Assembly: GCA_902778055.1 (NCBI GenBank)
Contig: CACYWL010000016.1
Coordinates: 1-54,802, forward strand
Length of the DNA: 54,802 bases
Source of the DNA: an uncultured Eubacteriales bacterium
Lineage (GTDB): Bacteria > Bacillota > Clostridia > Christensenellales > Aristaeellaceae
Reading direction: 5' to 3'
Under the pieces are notes generated by a model. It was given only the letters and a program-made list of their open reading frames with translations. It was not told the DNA's origin and made no database searches. The translations under genes were made by a program, and so were the position numbers. Of the stretch, positions 8,014 to 16,624 are shown one piece after another. Positions within the stretch are counted from its first letter, which is position 1. Each line of letters opens with the position of its first letter.

Positions 8014-11000
8014 TTATCGTTTCCTGCTTTTCTGGGCTTTCTTCCGTTGCCCGGTATAGGCAGCGAGGGAAATGATCGTCAAGCCCGCCAGCGCGCAGCC
8101 GATCCAGAGGATCAGGTTGGCATCGTCCCCGGTCTTCGGGACCGGGCGCACCACAAAAAACTGCCCATTGGCGGCTCCGTCCTGATACACGATCTGGATA
8201 TCATGGGCCCCTTCTTGCAGGGTCTGAAGAAATCCTGCCTTTAACAGGACTATCGTGCTGCCGGAAGAAGCATTGTACCAATCCGCAGCAACCTGTTTGC
8301 CGTCGATCCGCACACCGGTGAAATACGCGAAGCTTCCGTCCGCCACAATCCGAAGCCCTTCGGCCGAATTCCGCGTCCAGCTGGAACCGTTTCCTTCAAT
8401 GATCCGGTAGCTGCGCTTCCATACGGCGTACAGTGTCGTATCCGCGTCAAACCGGACGGCCTTGCCTGCCGCATACTGAGCTTTGTCACTTTTCGGATCC
8501 TTTGTCCACCCCTGGAACAGATGCTGGTCATCCCATTTGGGAACCTTTCGGCTCAGATGGAACCATACTCCCTCTTTTTCCACCTGCGGCGCCGGTTTTT
8601 CGCTCTCCGGACCTCCATTCATGGAATAGATGACGGTGATGGGCCTCAGCACCGGGGAATAGCCCCAGATCGCGTACAGCACCGTATCGTTTTCAAAATA
8701 ATGGAACTGTCCGGGCCGGATTTCTCCTTCTCCCGCGAACTGTTCCACACTCCATCCCAGGAAGCTGTATCCCTCCCATGTTGGAACGGCGCTGCTGACC
8801 TGCATGTAGCTCCCGCTTTTGATCCACTGATCCTTCGGTTTCTGGCTTTCGGGGCCGCCGTTCATGTCGTAGGTGATATGGATCGGCATGGAGACCGGAT
8901 CGAAACCCCACAGCGCGTAGAGCGTCACTGCTGACCTGGCTGGATCATAGGGTACGATGTTCCTGTATCCTGCAGGAAAATCCGGAACCATCGCATCATC
9001 CTCATAGGCCCAGCCCAGGAATTTATGATCCTGCCACACGGCCTGCTCTTCGGTCAGCTCCAGAGGCTCGTTGTTCGTCCCGACCTGGGCGTCCGGCGCA
9101 TAGGTTCCTCCGTTGGCGTTGAACAGGACAAACCATACGTTCCAAATGGTCCGCCACTGGGCATAGAGCGTCAGATCCCCTTTCGGCGTCAGCGAGGTTC
9201 CCGGTGCATAAGCGCTGCCTGTGCCGTCAGCCCTGGTATTCCAGCCTGTAAATTGCAGGCCGGACTTGGAGGGGACCGTGTCGGGAATGTGAACGGTCCT
9301 TCCAGGGAAGAAAAGCAGGGGATCCGGCATATCCTGCGCATGGCCGGAACCGATATCCTCAAAGCTCAGAAAGAACTTCCGGAGGTCCATCTCCAGATAA
9401 ACGTCCTGCGGCTGCAGCTTATGATCGGCACTCAGTCCCTTTTCCGTCGTGGTGGCCGAGATGGTGATCGGCTTTTTCTCCGGATCCGCAGGATCCGTGT
9501 AGCTGGCTGTGACGGTGACATCCAGCTGAGAGTCGTTTTTAGTGTCCTTCGTGGGATTCGCCCGCTGGGCATACACCACGGCTGTGCCGGACGCATCGGT
9601 TTTCTTTCCGCTTGAGACAGAATCGAAACGGCTTTCCCGGGGCGTCACAGCGATCTCCGCGCCTTCTACGGCGCGCTTCAGTGTGTCTGTGACATGGACA
9701 TTGATCCGGTATCCCACATGGGGACAGACTGTGTTGGCCCCGTCGTTGAATGTAAAGGAATGATAGAATTCAAAGATCGGATCGGAAATGATCGGATCGG
9801 TGAAGTTGTACAGCGTCTTGCTGATGATGCCCCAGAATCCGGATATTCCCAGACTGATGGGGCCCTTCTGCCATCGAACGTCGCCGGAGATGCATTTCAT
9901 GTCCTCGCAGGCATGCCAGATTTTCCGTTCAGAATCGGATGGATCGTATCCTCCTCCCCGCAGGTCGGCAGTCAGCAGAACGCCGTCCTGATAGTTGATC
10001 CCAATGGAAAGTACACCGCCGAACAAGGAGAGATTCCCTCCCCAGGAAAGCCCCGCAAAAAGCTTGGCCTGCATGGCAAAGGATGTATTTGTAAAGGTCG
10101 GTCCGTCGGACACCCAGTTCAGTTTTGAATAAAATTTCTTCGCCTGGTCATAGTTGTAGCTGACCCTCAGGTCGAATCCAAACATGCAGTTCAGCCCGAA
10201 GGAGACTTCCCCCTTGGCGTTTCCCTTAATCGTCAGTTTCGGAGAAATATCCACCCCGAGAATTCCGGGCACGATGGGAATCTGGATGGGAACGATCGCC
10301 TGGGAATATCCCAGGTTTTCTGTCGCAAGGTCAATATAGAAGTAGTCCGCCACCAGACGGAACTGCAGGCCCATGTCCACCCAGAAATACCAGCTCCAGA
10401 AGCTCAAGTCTCCGGACGCGGTCCCGGTCAGTTCAATGCGCCCCTGGATTTTTACCTTCCCGGTAGAAAACACCGTCCCCACCGTTCCGGGAATAGAGAT
10501 GTCCACGTTAAGGGGAATACTGATGGTTTTGTTTCCGTTTCCGCTCTGCAGGCTGAAGCAGCGGATATAGCGCGCCTCATCGCCCTGATCCGGCGCGTTC
10601 AGGGTCAGTGTGCCGCCGGTCAGGTTTGCCACCGTACCTGTATTCAGCAGCCAGTTTCCCTCCGCGTCCTGCTCCACGATCAGCACCCGGCTTCCGTTGG
10701 AAAGAACCGCCCCGGGGCTGGTCTTATAATTGGAGAGGCTGTAAACAAACTGCCCTTTGACCGACGAAGCCGCTGCTGCGATGCCGTTCGCTCCGCCGCT
10801 TTCCTGAATCAGGGTGACACCGTCCGCCAGGGCAATGAATCCATTGCTCCCCAGATCCACAACCACCGCGTCCGTCGGGCGCTCCACTGTACCCGGCCTG
10901 ACTGGCGCGGCCGGGTCATCCGTGTGTACCCATCCGGATGGATCCTGAGCGGCGCTTCTGATTTCTTCCAGAAATTTCGCGTACCGCTCGTCATCATTCG

Positions 11001-11115
11001 GCGCCGCAGCAGCCAGGCCCGTGAAAAAAAACAGCGCGGCCAGCAGAATCAGCGCCGCCGGCAGACATCTTTTCTGGAGCCATAGGCCCGCTTTTTCCAG
11101 ATCGGTTCTCTTCAT
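8014..11115 (-). CDS. Large cell-wall-anchored surface protein with InlB-type (Flg_new) repeats and a sortase signal
   Basis: This 1033-residue protein starts at ATG 11115 behind AGGAGG. Residues 1-38 are a signal peptide (basic start, hydrophobic core, cleavage near FTGLAAAA). Residues about 60-480 are a beta-rich region I do not recognise. A carboxypeptidase-regulatory or Ig-like segment follows (INVHVTDTLKRAVEGAEI). Four Listeria-Bacteroides type repeats come next, each ending LYAQW, LYALW, LYAIW or LYAVW. The C-terminus has VPKTG at 992-996, a hydrophobic helix (LILWIGCALAGLTIISLAA) and a basic tail ending KSRKR, the plan of a sortase substrate although the motif is VPKTG and not LPxTG. 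Adhesion is a reasonable guess, but the ligand is unknown. The upstream two-component genes share an operator-like sequence with its promoter region. Confidence 0.85.
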   Translation of the reverse strand: MKRTDLEKAGLWLQKRCLPAALILLAALFFFTGLAAAAPNDDERYAKFLEEIRSAAQDPSGWVHTDDPAAPVRPGTVERPTDAVVVDLGSNGFIALADGVTLIQESGGANGIAAAASSVKGQFVYSLSNYKTSPGAVLSNGSRVLIVEQDAEGNWLLNTGTVANLTGGTLTLNAPDQGDEARYIRCFSLQSGNGNKTISIPLNVDISIPGTVGTVFSTGKVKIQGRIELTGTASGDLSFWSWYFWVDMGLQFRLVADYFYIDLATENLGYSQAIVPIQIPIVPGILGVDISPKLTIKGNAKGEVSFGLNCMFGFDLRVSYNYDQAKKFYSKLNWVSDGPTFTNTSFAMQAKLFAGLSWGGNLSLFGGVLSIGINYQDGVLLTADLRGGGYDPSDSERKIWHACEDMKCISGDVRWQKGPISLGISGFWGIISKTLYNFTDPIISDPIFEFYHSFTFNDGANTVCPHVGYRINVHVTDTLKRAVEGAEIAVTPRESRFDSVSSGKKTDASGTAVVYAQRANPTKDTKNDSQLDVTVTASYTDPADPEKKPITISATTTEKGLSADHKLQPQDVYLEMDLRKFFLSFEDIGSGHAQDMPDPLLFFPGRTVHIPDTVPSKSGLQFTGWNTRADGTGSAYAPGTSLTPKGDLTLYAQWRTIWNVWFVLFNANGGTYAPDAQVGTNNEPLELTEEQAVWQDHKFLGWAYEDDAMVPDFPAGYRNIVPYDPARSAVTLYALWGFDPVSMPIHITYDMNGGPESQKPKDQWIKSGSYMQVSSAVPTWEGYSFLGWSVEQFAGEGEIRPGQFHYFENDTVLYAIWGYSPVLRPITVIYSMNGGPESEKPAPQVEKEGVWFHLSRKVPKWDDQHLFQGWTKDPKSDKAQYAAGKAVRFDADTTLYAVWKRSYRIIEGNGSSWTRNSAEGLRIVADGSFAYFTGVRIDGKQVAADWYNASSGSTIVLLKAGFLQTLQEGAHDIQIVYQDGAANGQFFVVRPVPKTGDDANLILWIGCALAGLTIISLAAYTGQRKKAQKSRKR

Positions 11116-11318
11116 GCCGTTGCATCCTCCTGCCCGTATTTCCTCCGACTCGTCTTTCGAAAAAGCTATCTGTTCAGTCGTCCCATCCTTCGATCAGCGC
11201 AAGTGCAGTACCATTGTGCAAAGATAAACAGGCATCAAATGAAGAGATGCCATGACGGACCGCAGTTGAGACAAAGCTCAGCACATGAGCAAATTGTTCG
11301 GCGCCCTTCTCGGTTCTG

Positions 11319-11334
11319 AGGTATCCGGATACCT
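11319..11334. promoter_or_regulatory. 16-bp perfect palindrome in the leader of the surface-protein gene
   Basis: AGGTATCCGGATACCT is self-complementary over 16 bp and lies between the proposed -10 (11367-11372) and the ATG (11115). A second short inverted repeat, GGCATC/GATGCC, lies at 11231-11251. They could be a repressor site or leader hairpins in a 5' UTR of about 245 nt. Confidence 0.4.
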
Positions 11335-11366
11335 TCTCCCTGGCCCTTGCAGCATACTATTGATAT

Positions 11367-11416
11367 AGTATATACCCCCCAGATGGCTGAAAACGTGAAT
11401 CTTGCAAAAATATCAG
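11367..11416 (-). promoter_or_regulatory. Promoter region of the surface-protein gene with a regulator-like operator
   Basis: On the minus strand a -10-like TATACT (11367-11372) is preceded by 17 nt and an operator-like block containing GTGAATCTTGCAAAAAT on the plus strand (11395-11411). The same 17-mer and its flanks recur upstream of the kinase gene at 14100-14116. No good -35 is visible, and the operator occupies its place, as in activator-dependent promoters. Assignment to the neighbouring regulator is inference. Confidence 0.5.
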
Positions 11417-11434
11417 ATTCCTTATTGAAAGCCT

Positions 11435-12106
11435 TCAGATTTCTTCCAGGGCATATCCGGCCATTCTGCGGGATACGACCCGCAGATCAGCCTCTGCGGC
11501 TTCAAGCTTTTTGTTCAGACGGAAAACGGTTGAATACATATCGCCATGATCCTGTTCCGGCAGGGATCCCCATATCCTTTCGATCAGAACCTCCTTGGAG
11601 ACCGGGCGGCTTCCGTTCTGCGCCAGCAGCAACAGCAGGATAAATTCATTATGAGTCAGCATGAGATCCTGATCCCGCCAGAAGCCCTTCATGATTACCG
11701 TATCCATCCGCAGGCCGCCATAGGTGACCACCCGTCTTTCACGCTGTGAGGCGCGCAGCCGCGCTTCGACGCGGGCCAGCAATACGCCGATGTCGTAGGG
11801 CTTGGGCAGGTAATCGTCCCCGCCGGCCCGCAGTCCCTCGATGATCTGCTCGTTTTCGCCCAAGGCGGAAAGAAACAGGATGGGGATATCATACTGGGCT
11901 TTGATCTTCTTGCACAGCGCAAGTCCGTCCGCGTCCGGCAGCATGATGTCCAGCACGATCAGATCCACATCGTGATCTCTGAGCGCCTCCAGGCATCCGC
12001 GGCCAGTGTCGGCTTTCAATACGCGATAATCCTCCATGCTCAGGGCTTCGGTATTGATTTCCATGATGTGAGGATTATCTTCCACCAACAGGATGGTATA
12101 GCTCAT
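11435..12106 (-). CDS. OmpR/PhoB-family response regulator
   Basis: This 223-residue protein starts at ATG 12106, seven nt after AGGAGG. The receiver domain (1-115) has the acidic pair in LLVEDN, the phospho-acceptor Asp53 in VLDIMLPD and the conserved lysine in LPKPYD. The C-terminal winged helix (about 125-220) is of the trans_reg_C type (LTHNEFILLLLLAQNGSRPVSKEVLIERIW). Its ATG overlaps the stop of the histidine kinase in an ATGA quartet, so the two are translationally coupled and a cognate pair. Likely targets, judged from shared operator-like sequences, are its own operon and the surface-protein gene downstream. Confidence 0.93.
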   Translation of the reverse strand: MSYTILLVEDNPHIMEINTEALSMEDYRVLKADTGRGCLEALRDHDVDLIVLDIMLPDADGLALCKKIKAQYDIPILFLSALGENEQIIEGLRAGGDDYLPKPYDIGVLLARVEARLRASQRERRVVTYGGLRMDTVIMKGFWRDQDLMLTHNEFILLLLLAQNGSRPVSKEVLIERIWGSLPEQDHGDMYSTVFRLNKKLEAAEADLRVVSRRMAGYALEEI

Positions 12107-14034
12107 GATCGATCCTCCTTCGGAACAGTAAAGCGGAATACGCTGCCCTCCTGGCCGGTAGCGGCAAGCGACAATTCGCCGCCATGGAGCGCAATGGTTT
12201 CCCGGCAAATGGCAAGCCCCAGGCCCCTGCCTTCATCGGTGGTGTAGCCCTTATCAAAGATGTGCGGCACATCCTCCGGAGCGATGCCTCTGCCGGTATC
12301 CGAAACGGATATTTCCGCCCAATTCCCAGTATCCTTTGCGTCTACGGTGATCCGGCCTTCCTCGGTGTGACGGCTGGCATTGACGATCAGGTTAATCAGC
12401 ACCTGCAGCAGCATTTCGGAGTTTCCATGGAGTTGGGACGCACAGTCATTCCGGAATATCAGCGTATTGTTCTTTTTGGCGCAGACCGGCGTCATGATGG
12501 CGGAAGCACTACGGAACAGCTCGTCGATCTTTACGGCGCTCATTTCCGCTGTTTTCGCCTGCCCATAGGTGTAATCCATGAGCCTTGATACCATCTCCGC
12601 CAGCCGATCCGCTTCGCTGTGAATGGTTTCCAGGCGCTCCGGCGTCTTTTCCGACAGCTGGTCGCGCTTCATCTGCCTTTCGATCAGCTGGGCGTAGCCG
12701 GAAATGACGGTGAGCGGAGTTTTCAATTCATGGGCTACGGTACGCAAAAAGTCATGGTTGGTGGCGTTCATCTGAGAGAGCAGTTCATTGCGCTGGCGCT
12801 CCTCTTGGAGCTGCGCCATCTGCCGGCTGATTTTTTCATTGTTCACGATAGCCAGCAGCAAAATGCAAACCAGCATTGCGAGCGGCGTGATGCCGAAATG
12901 ATTGACGAAGGAATTGGTGCCGGTGGCCATGCCCTCCCGGATGAGCATGAAGGTAAAAAAGAGGATGGCCAGAAGCGCAATGCCGTCCGGCACGTTCGGC
13001 TTTTGCTTCCGGAAGAAAAGGAAGAGGCGGATCAGGAACCACAGCGCAAAAGGCAGACAGGTGTAATAGCAGATATGGCACAGCAGCACCAGATCATGAG
13101 TATCCAGGATGAAATGCAGCACGGACAGGGTGAGACACAGGGAGGCAAAGCCCAGGAGCGTTTTTTTGCCCGCAGATTGAGGAAAGAAAGCGGCGAGCAG
13201 GAACACCGTTGCCATGGGAATCCAGCTAACGTCCAGGATCACCAGGCGGTATTCGATATAAAAGCTGATGCCTGCGGGCAGCAGGTGCTGCACAAAGAAG
13301 AAATGATTTCTCAGCGCAATGATCAGGCAGCACAAAGCCAGTGCGGCGTATTCCCGGTTTTTCTGGAAGGCAGCGCAGAACAGGAAATAAAAGAACAGCA
13401 TCATCAATCCGCCGCAGAACACCATGGCGTTCAGCGCAAGGCCTCTTTGATATTCGTCGATATTTTCCGGAGTGGAAATCAGGGTATGCTGAATGAAACC
13501 GCCGTCATGGTGCACATAATTGGCATACTGATAGATGATCTCGATTTCCCCGTTTTCTCCGGAGTAAAGCGGCAGCGTCATGTAGCGCACCTTGGGTACA
13601 GCCTCCAAAGAATTATCTGATACGAAACCAATATTTCGCACCTCTTTGCCGTTCACAAAAACCCGGGTGCTGTAATCAATCGAAAAGCTGCACAGGGAAA
13701 GATAGATTTCCGGCTGGGTCAGGATACGGATCCGCCAGGTGCCTTTGGTGATATCAAGGGGACTATTATTCTGTTTTTCCGGAGCAGCCTCAGGGATGGC
13801 AAAGCTTTCCGGTCCCAGGATCTCTCCTGGATAGTAATCCCATGAATTGACGAGATGATAAACCTGCCCATTGAAATCCACTTCTCTCGCATCCAGAACC
13901 CCATCCGCCGGGCGCAGCACCGGAAAATCTGTTTGCATGCGGCTTTGGCACAGCGTGAAGAATCCGGCGATCAGCAGCAGGACCAGTGCAGGCCAAAGAT
14001 AATGAATGCCGGTTTCTCCAGGTTTCTTCTGCAT
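12103..14034 (-). CDS. Sensor histidine kinase with a 7TMR-DISM-like sensor
   Basis: This 643-residue protein starts at ATG 14034 behind GGGGGAAGG. An N-terminal helix (about 13-28) precedes an extracytoplasmic beta-rich domain (about 35-190, jelly-roll-like: VDFNGQVYHLVNSWDYYPGE, WRIRI, FVNGKEV). Seven membrane segments follow (about 200-400). That is the plan of 7TMR-DISM receptors, which often bind carbohydrates or other small ligands. The kinase core has the H box TVAHELKTPL with His435, the N box NLIVNASRH, the G1 box DTGRGI and the G2 box GRGLGLAI. It should phosphorylate the response regulator encoded immediately downstream (ATGA overlap). The ligand is unknown. Confidence 0.93.
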   Translation of the reverse strand: MQKKPGETGIHYLWPALVLLLIAGFFTLCQSRMQTDFPVLRPADGVLDAREVDFNGQVYHLVNSWDYYPGEILGPESFAIPEAAPEKQNNSPLDITKGTWRIRILTQPEIYLSLCSFSIDYSTRVFVNGKEVRNIGFVSDNSLEAVPKVRYMTLPLYSGENGEIEIIYQYANYVHHDGGFIQHTLISTPENIDEYQRGLALNAMVFCGGLMMLFFYFLFCAAFQKNREYAALALCCLIIALRNHFFFVQHLLPAGISFYIEYRLVILDVSWIPMATVFLLAAFFPQSAGKKTLLGFASLCLTLSVLHFILDTHDLVLLCHICYYTCLPFALWFLIRLFLFFRKQKPNVPDGIALLAILFFTFMLIREGMATGTNSFVNHFGITPLAMLVCILLLAIVNNEKISRQMAQLQEERQRNELLSQMNATNHDFLRTVAHELKTPLTVISGYAQLIERQMKRDQLSEKTPERLETIHSEADRLAEMVSRLMDYTYGQAKTAEMSAVKIDELFRSASAIMTPVCAKKNNTLIFRNDCASQLHGNSEMLLQVLINLIVNASRHTEEGRITVDAKDTGNWAEISVSDTGRGIAPEDVPHIFDKGYTTDEGRGLGLAICRETIALHGGELSLAATGQEGSVFRFTVPKEDRS

Positions 14035-14072
14035 GTACCGCCTTCCCCCTTCACCTTCCTGATCATGGATTC

Positions 14073-14118
14073 ATTATAAACCATTCCGGACAGAAAAATG
14101 TGAATCTTGCAAAAATGT
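14073..14118 (-). promoter_or_regulatory. Promoter of the kinase/regulator operon with direct-repeat operator
   Basis: On the minus strand TATAAT (14073-14078) lies 15 nt from an operator containing two ACATTTTT half-sites 17 bp apart (14094-14101 and 14111-14118 on the plus strand). The 17-mer GTGAATCTTGCAAAAAT (14100-14116) is identical to that at 11395-11411. The ATG follows about 40 nt after the -10. The arrangement suits autoregulation by an OmpR-type dimer. Confidence 0.55.
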
Positions 14119-14197
14119 AAGAATGGAACGAAAGATCGATCTGTTCATGAAGATCTATGAAGATAACGCTTCCGGGCGGCATTTGATATAGACACCG

Positions 14198-14227
14198 TCA
14201 AAAAAAAACCGCGGGATCGGCCCGCGG
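14198..14227 (-). terminator. Terminator of the tRNA operon
   Basis: A 7-bp GC-only stem (CCGCGGG 14209-14215 with CCCGCGG 14221-14227) and a 5-nt loop are followed on the minus strand by nine T residues. It lies 40 nt beyond the last tRNA. Confidence 0.85.
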
Positions 14228-14266
14228 GTGCTTTTGCCCTGTCTTTCAGGACTTTTCGGACTTGAG

Positions 14267-14337
14267 AGCGGGTGATGGGAATCGAACCCACGTAGCCAGC
14301 TTGGAAGGCTGGAACTCTACCATTGAGTTACACCCGC
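14267..14337 (-). tRNA. tRNA-Gly (anticodon TCC)
   Basis: A cloverleaf reads on the minus strand with acceptor GCGGGTG/CACCCGC, a D-loop with AATGGTAG, anticodon arm CCAGC-CTTCCAA-GCTGG and T arm GGGTTCGATTCCC. CCA is not encoded. It is the last gene of a seven-tRNA array. Confidence 0.95.
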
Positions 14338-14346
14338 ATAAAATGG

Positions 14347-14419
14347 AGCGGTAGACGAGGCTCGGACTCGCGACCTCCACCTTGGCAAGGTGGCGCTCTA
14401 CCAACTGAGCTACTACCGC
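14347..14419 (-). tRNA. tRNA-Gly (anticodon GCC)
   Basis: A complete cloverleaf with acceptor GCGGTAG, the TAGCTCAGTTGGTAGAGC D arm and anticodon loop CTTGCCAA. CCA is not encoded. It lies next to the other glycine isoacceptor. Confidence 0.95.
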
Positions 14420-14455
14420 ATATCCACTCCCCTGACGGGGAACCGGAGAAAACCG

Positions 14456-14536
14456 TGCGGACGAAGAGACTCGAACTCTTACGTCTGGGACACCAGAACC
14501 TAAATCTGGCGCGTCTGCCAATTCCGCCACGCCCGC
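14456..14536 (-). tRNA. tRNA-Leu (anticodon TAG)
   Basis: A class II tRNA with a long variable arm. Acceptor GCGGGCG pairs with CGTCCGC (one G-U). The anticodon stem-loop is CCAGA-TTTAGGT-TCTGG. CCA is not encoded. Confidence 0.95.
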
Positions 14537-14567
14537 ATACCGGCCGCCCCGGATCTGACAGAGAAAG

Positions 14568-14640
14568 TGACCCATTGGAGATTCGAACTCCAGACACCTT
14601 GATTAAAAGTCAAGTGCTCTGCCAACTGAGCTAATGGGTC
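14568..14640 (-). tRNA. tRNA-Lys (anticodon TTT)
   Basis: Acceptor GACCCAT pairs with ATGGGTC. The anticodon stem-loop is CTTGA-CTTTTAA-TCAAG and the T arm is GGAGTTCGAATCTCC. CCA is not encoded. Confidence 0.96.
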
Positions 14641-14645
14641 AAAAG

Positions 14646-14717
14646 CTGGGGTGGCAGGGCTCGAACCTACGAATGCGGGAGTCAAAGTCCCGTGCCTTAC
14701 CACTTGGCTACACCCCA
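14646..14717 (-). tRNA. tRNA-Gln (anticodon TTG)
   Basis: Acceptor TGGGGTG pairs with CACCCCA, a typical glutamine U1-A72 end. Anticodon loop CTTTGAC lies within CGGGA/TCCCG. CCA is not encoded. Confidence 0.95.
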
Positions 14718-14769
14718 ACGTAGGTCATTCCGATGCCAGACACAAGGCGCCGCAGATAAGAGAAAATGG

Positions 14770-14844
14770 GGTGAGTAGTGGGACTCGAACCCACGGTCTT
14801 CAGAGCCACAATCTGACGCGTTAACCAACTACGCTATACCCACC
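14770..14844 (-). tRNA. tRNA-His (anticodon GTG)
   Basis: Acceptor GTGGGTA pairs with TACTCAC. The base before the 5' end is G and the discriminator is C, so the characteristic G-1:C73 pair of tRNA-His can form (G-1 is included in the interval). Anticodon loop TTGTGGC. CCA is not encoded. Confidence 0.95.
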
Positions 14845-14852
14845 ATGTTTGG

Positions 14853-14926
14853 CGCGCCTGGAGGGGCTCGAACCCCCGGCCCACGGCTTAGAAGGCCGTT
14901 GCTCTATCCAACTGAGCTACAGGCGC
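14853..14926 (-). tRNA. tRNA-Arg (anticodon TCT)
   Basis: Acceptor GCGCCTG pairs with CAGGCGC. Anticodon stem-loop CGGCC-TTCTAAG-CCGTG and T arm GGGGGTTCGAGCCCC. It is the first gene of the array, about 75 nt downstream of the consensus promoter. CCA is not encoded. Confidence 0.95.
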
Positions 14927-15000
14927 AAGCCATAGGGACGGCTTCTCCAAAGGGCTTTGGCGCTCACGGAAGGCCGGCGCACTTCCGCTGACAGGTTGGA

Positions 15001-15029
15001 ATTATAGCACGCCGTACCCTCCCTGTCAA
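15001..15029 (-). promoter_or_regulatory. Perfect consensus sigma-A promoter of the tRNA operon
   Basis: On the minus strand TTGACA is followed after exactly 17 nt by TATAAT, the optimal housekeeping promoter. The seven tRNA genes follow on the same strand and end at a T-rich terminator, so they form one transcription unit. Confidence 0.92.
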
Positions 15030-15127
15030 CAATAATTTTCTGTTTCCGCGCCGAAGCACGGCAAACCCGGATGTCTGCGCCGTCATGCGCTTCCCGGTCC
15101 CTCCGCGGGCGCACCGTTCCGATTGTC

Positions 15128-16624
15128 TCACGCCTTTTCCAGCTCAAACCAGAAGGTCGTGCCCACCCCGGGCGTGCTGTCCACGCCGTAGGGCACCTGA
15201 TGGCTTTCCAGAATGCTGCGGCAGATGTTCAGGCCCAGGCCCGTGCCGATAACGGCGCGGCGGTGGCTTTCACTGGTGCGGTAGTACCGGTCCCAGATGT
15301 ACGGCAGCTCCACCGGGTCGATGCCCTTCCCGCTGTCGCTGATGCTGATCCGCACTTTCTTTTCCCCGGCCTCCTCCTTCATGATCACCTGCCGGTCCTC
15401 CCCGGTGTAGGTCAGGGCGTTGCCCAGCAGGTTGTACACGACCTGCTCGATCCGGGCGCTGTCCCCCCGGACGGGGCAGGGCGCGTCCGCCAGACACACG
15501 ACCCGGTATCCGTCCTTCTCCGTCATGGCGCTGACCCGCTGGCAGATGGTCTTCACGGTCTCCGTCAGGTCGAACTCCGTGGGCTGGATCTGGATCGCGC
15601 CGGCCCGGAGGCGGCTGAACTCCAGCACCTCGTTGACCAGCGAGGACAGCCGGTGGGTTTCGTCGATGATGATCTGCATGTTCTCCGGGTTCATCTCGTC
15701 CGGGATGTCCCGCATGGTTTCGGCGTAGCCCTGGATCATGGTCAGGGGCGTGCGCAGGTCATGGGAGATATTGGCGATCAGCTCCCGCTGGAGCGTTTCC
15801 ACCTTTTTCAGATCTTCCGCCGCCTGGACGAGGGTGTCGTTCAGCTCGGCGATCTCCCGGTATCCGCCGCTGTGGGGCGGCCGGCTGTATTCTCCCCGGC
15901 TCAGGGCCCGGGCCTCCCGGTTGGTCTCGATGATGGGCTGGGATACGCTGTAGGCCATCATATAGCCGATGAAGGCCGTCGCGATCATGACAATCAGCAG
16001 AATATAAATGAACTGCCGGCGCAGCATCCGGAGGATCGTTGCGGTCGGTGTGATCTGCGCGTTGATGAACAGGAAGCCCTCGGAGCCGTCCTGAAAGCTC
16101 ACCCTCCGGGCATACAGCAGGCTCTGGCCCGAGCCGCTCTGCCCCTCCGGCACGTCGCCCCGGAACTCCTCCGCGTGGTAATTCTCGTTCCGGAAGGGGG
16201 CAACGCTGCTCATCTCCTCCAGCACCTTCCCGTCCTCGGGGATCCGCGCCATCAGCCGGGTCAGTTCCCGGCGCGGGAGATGATGCAGCACGCAGAACCG
16301 CACGTGATCAATGGAAAGGATGACCTCTCCCTCCGCGTCGACCATCAGCATGCAGATCTCGTTTTCCGCGCTGAGGCGGTCTGCCAGGGCTTCCAGATCG
16401 TCATGATCGATGTTCTCCAGGATCATCTCGGCCGCGGAATGCACCTGCCCGCTGCGGTAGTTGCGGTAGAATCCGTACAGCAGGGCAATCTGACAGATCC
16501 AGATCAGTGCGATGATGAAGACAACCAGCGACGCCAGCTGGATCAGCAGCTTTCCCTTGATGCCGAGCCGCCCGGTCAGAAACGCGTTCCGATGGGCCGG
16601 TCCGCTCCGTTCAGTCCTTTTCAA
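15128..16624 (-). CDS. HAMP-type sensor histidine kinase
   Basis: This 498-residue protein starts from a TTG at 16624, overlapping the end of its response regulator gene by 14 bp, with GGAG about 10 nt upstream. No in-frame ATG lies near. There are two membrane helices (about 26-50 and 204-226) flanking an extracytoplasmic sensor of about 150 residues, a HAMP linker, then HisKA with His288 (NISHDLRTPLTMIQG) and a HATPase domain (NLLGNALTYT, DSGKGI, GTGLGLNI). Gene order regulator-kinase with overlap marks a cognate PhoR/ResE-like pair. The signal is not evident. Confidence 0.92.
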   Translation of the reverse strand: MKRTERSGPAHRNAFLTGRLGIKGKLLIQLASLVVFIIALIWICQIALLYGFYRNYRSGQVHSAAEMILENIDHDDLEALADRLSAENEICMLMVDAEGEVILSIDHVRFCVLHHLPRRELTRLMARIPEDGKVLEEMSSVAPFRNENYHAEEFRGDVPEGQSGSGQSLLYARRVSFQDGSEGFLFINAQITPTATILRMLRRQFIYILLIVMIATAFIGYMMAYSVSQPIIETNREARALSRGEYSRPPHSGGYREIAELNDTLVQAAEDLKKVETLQRELIANISHDLRTPLTMIQGYAETMRDIPDEMNPENMQIIIDETHRLSSLVNEVLEFSRLRAGAIQIQPTEFDLTETVKTICQRVSAMTEKDGYRVVCLADAPCPVRGDSARIEQVVYNLLGNALTYTGEDRQVIMKEEAGEKKVRISISDSGKGIDPVELPYIWDRYYRTSESHRRAVIGTGLGLNICRSILESHQVPYGVDSTPGVGTTFWFELEKA

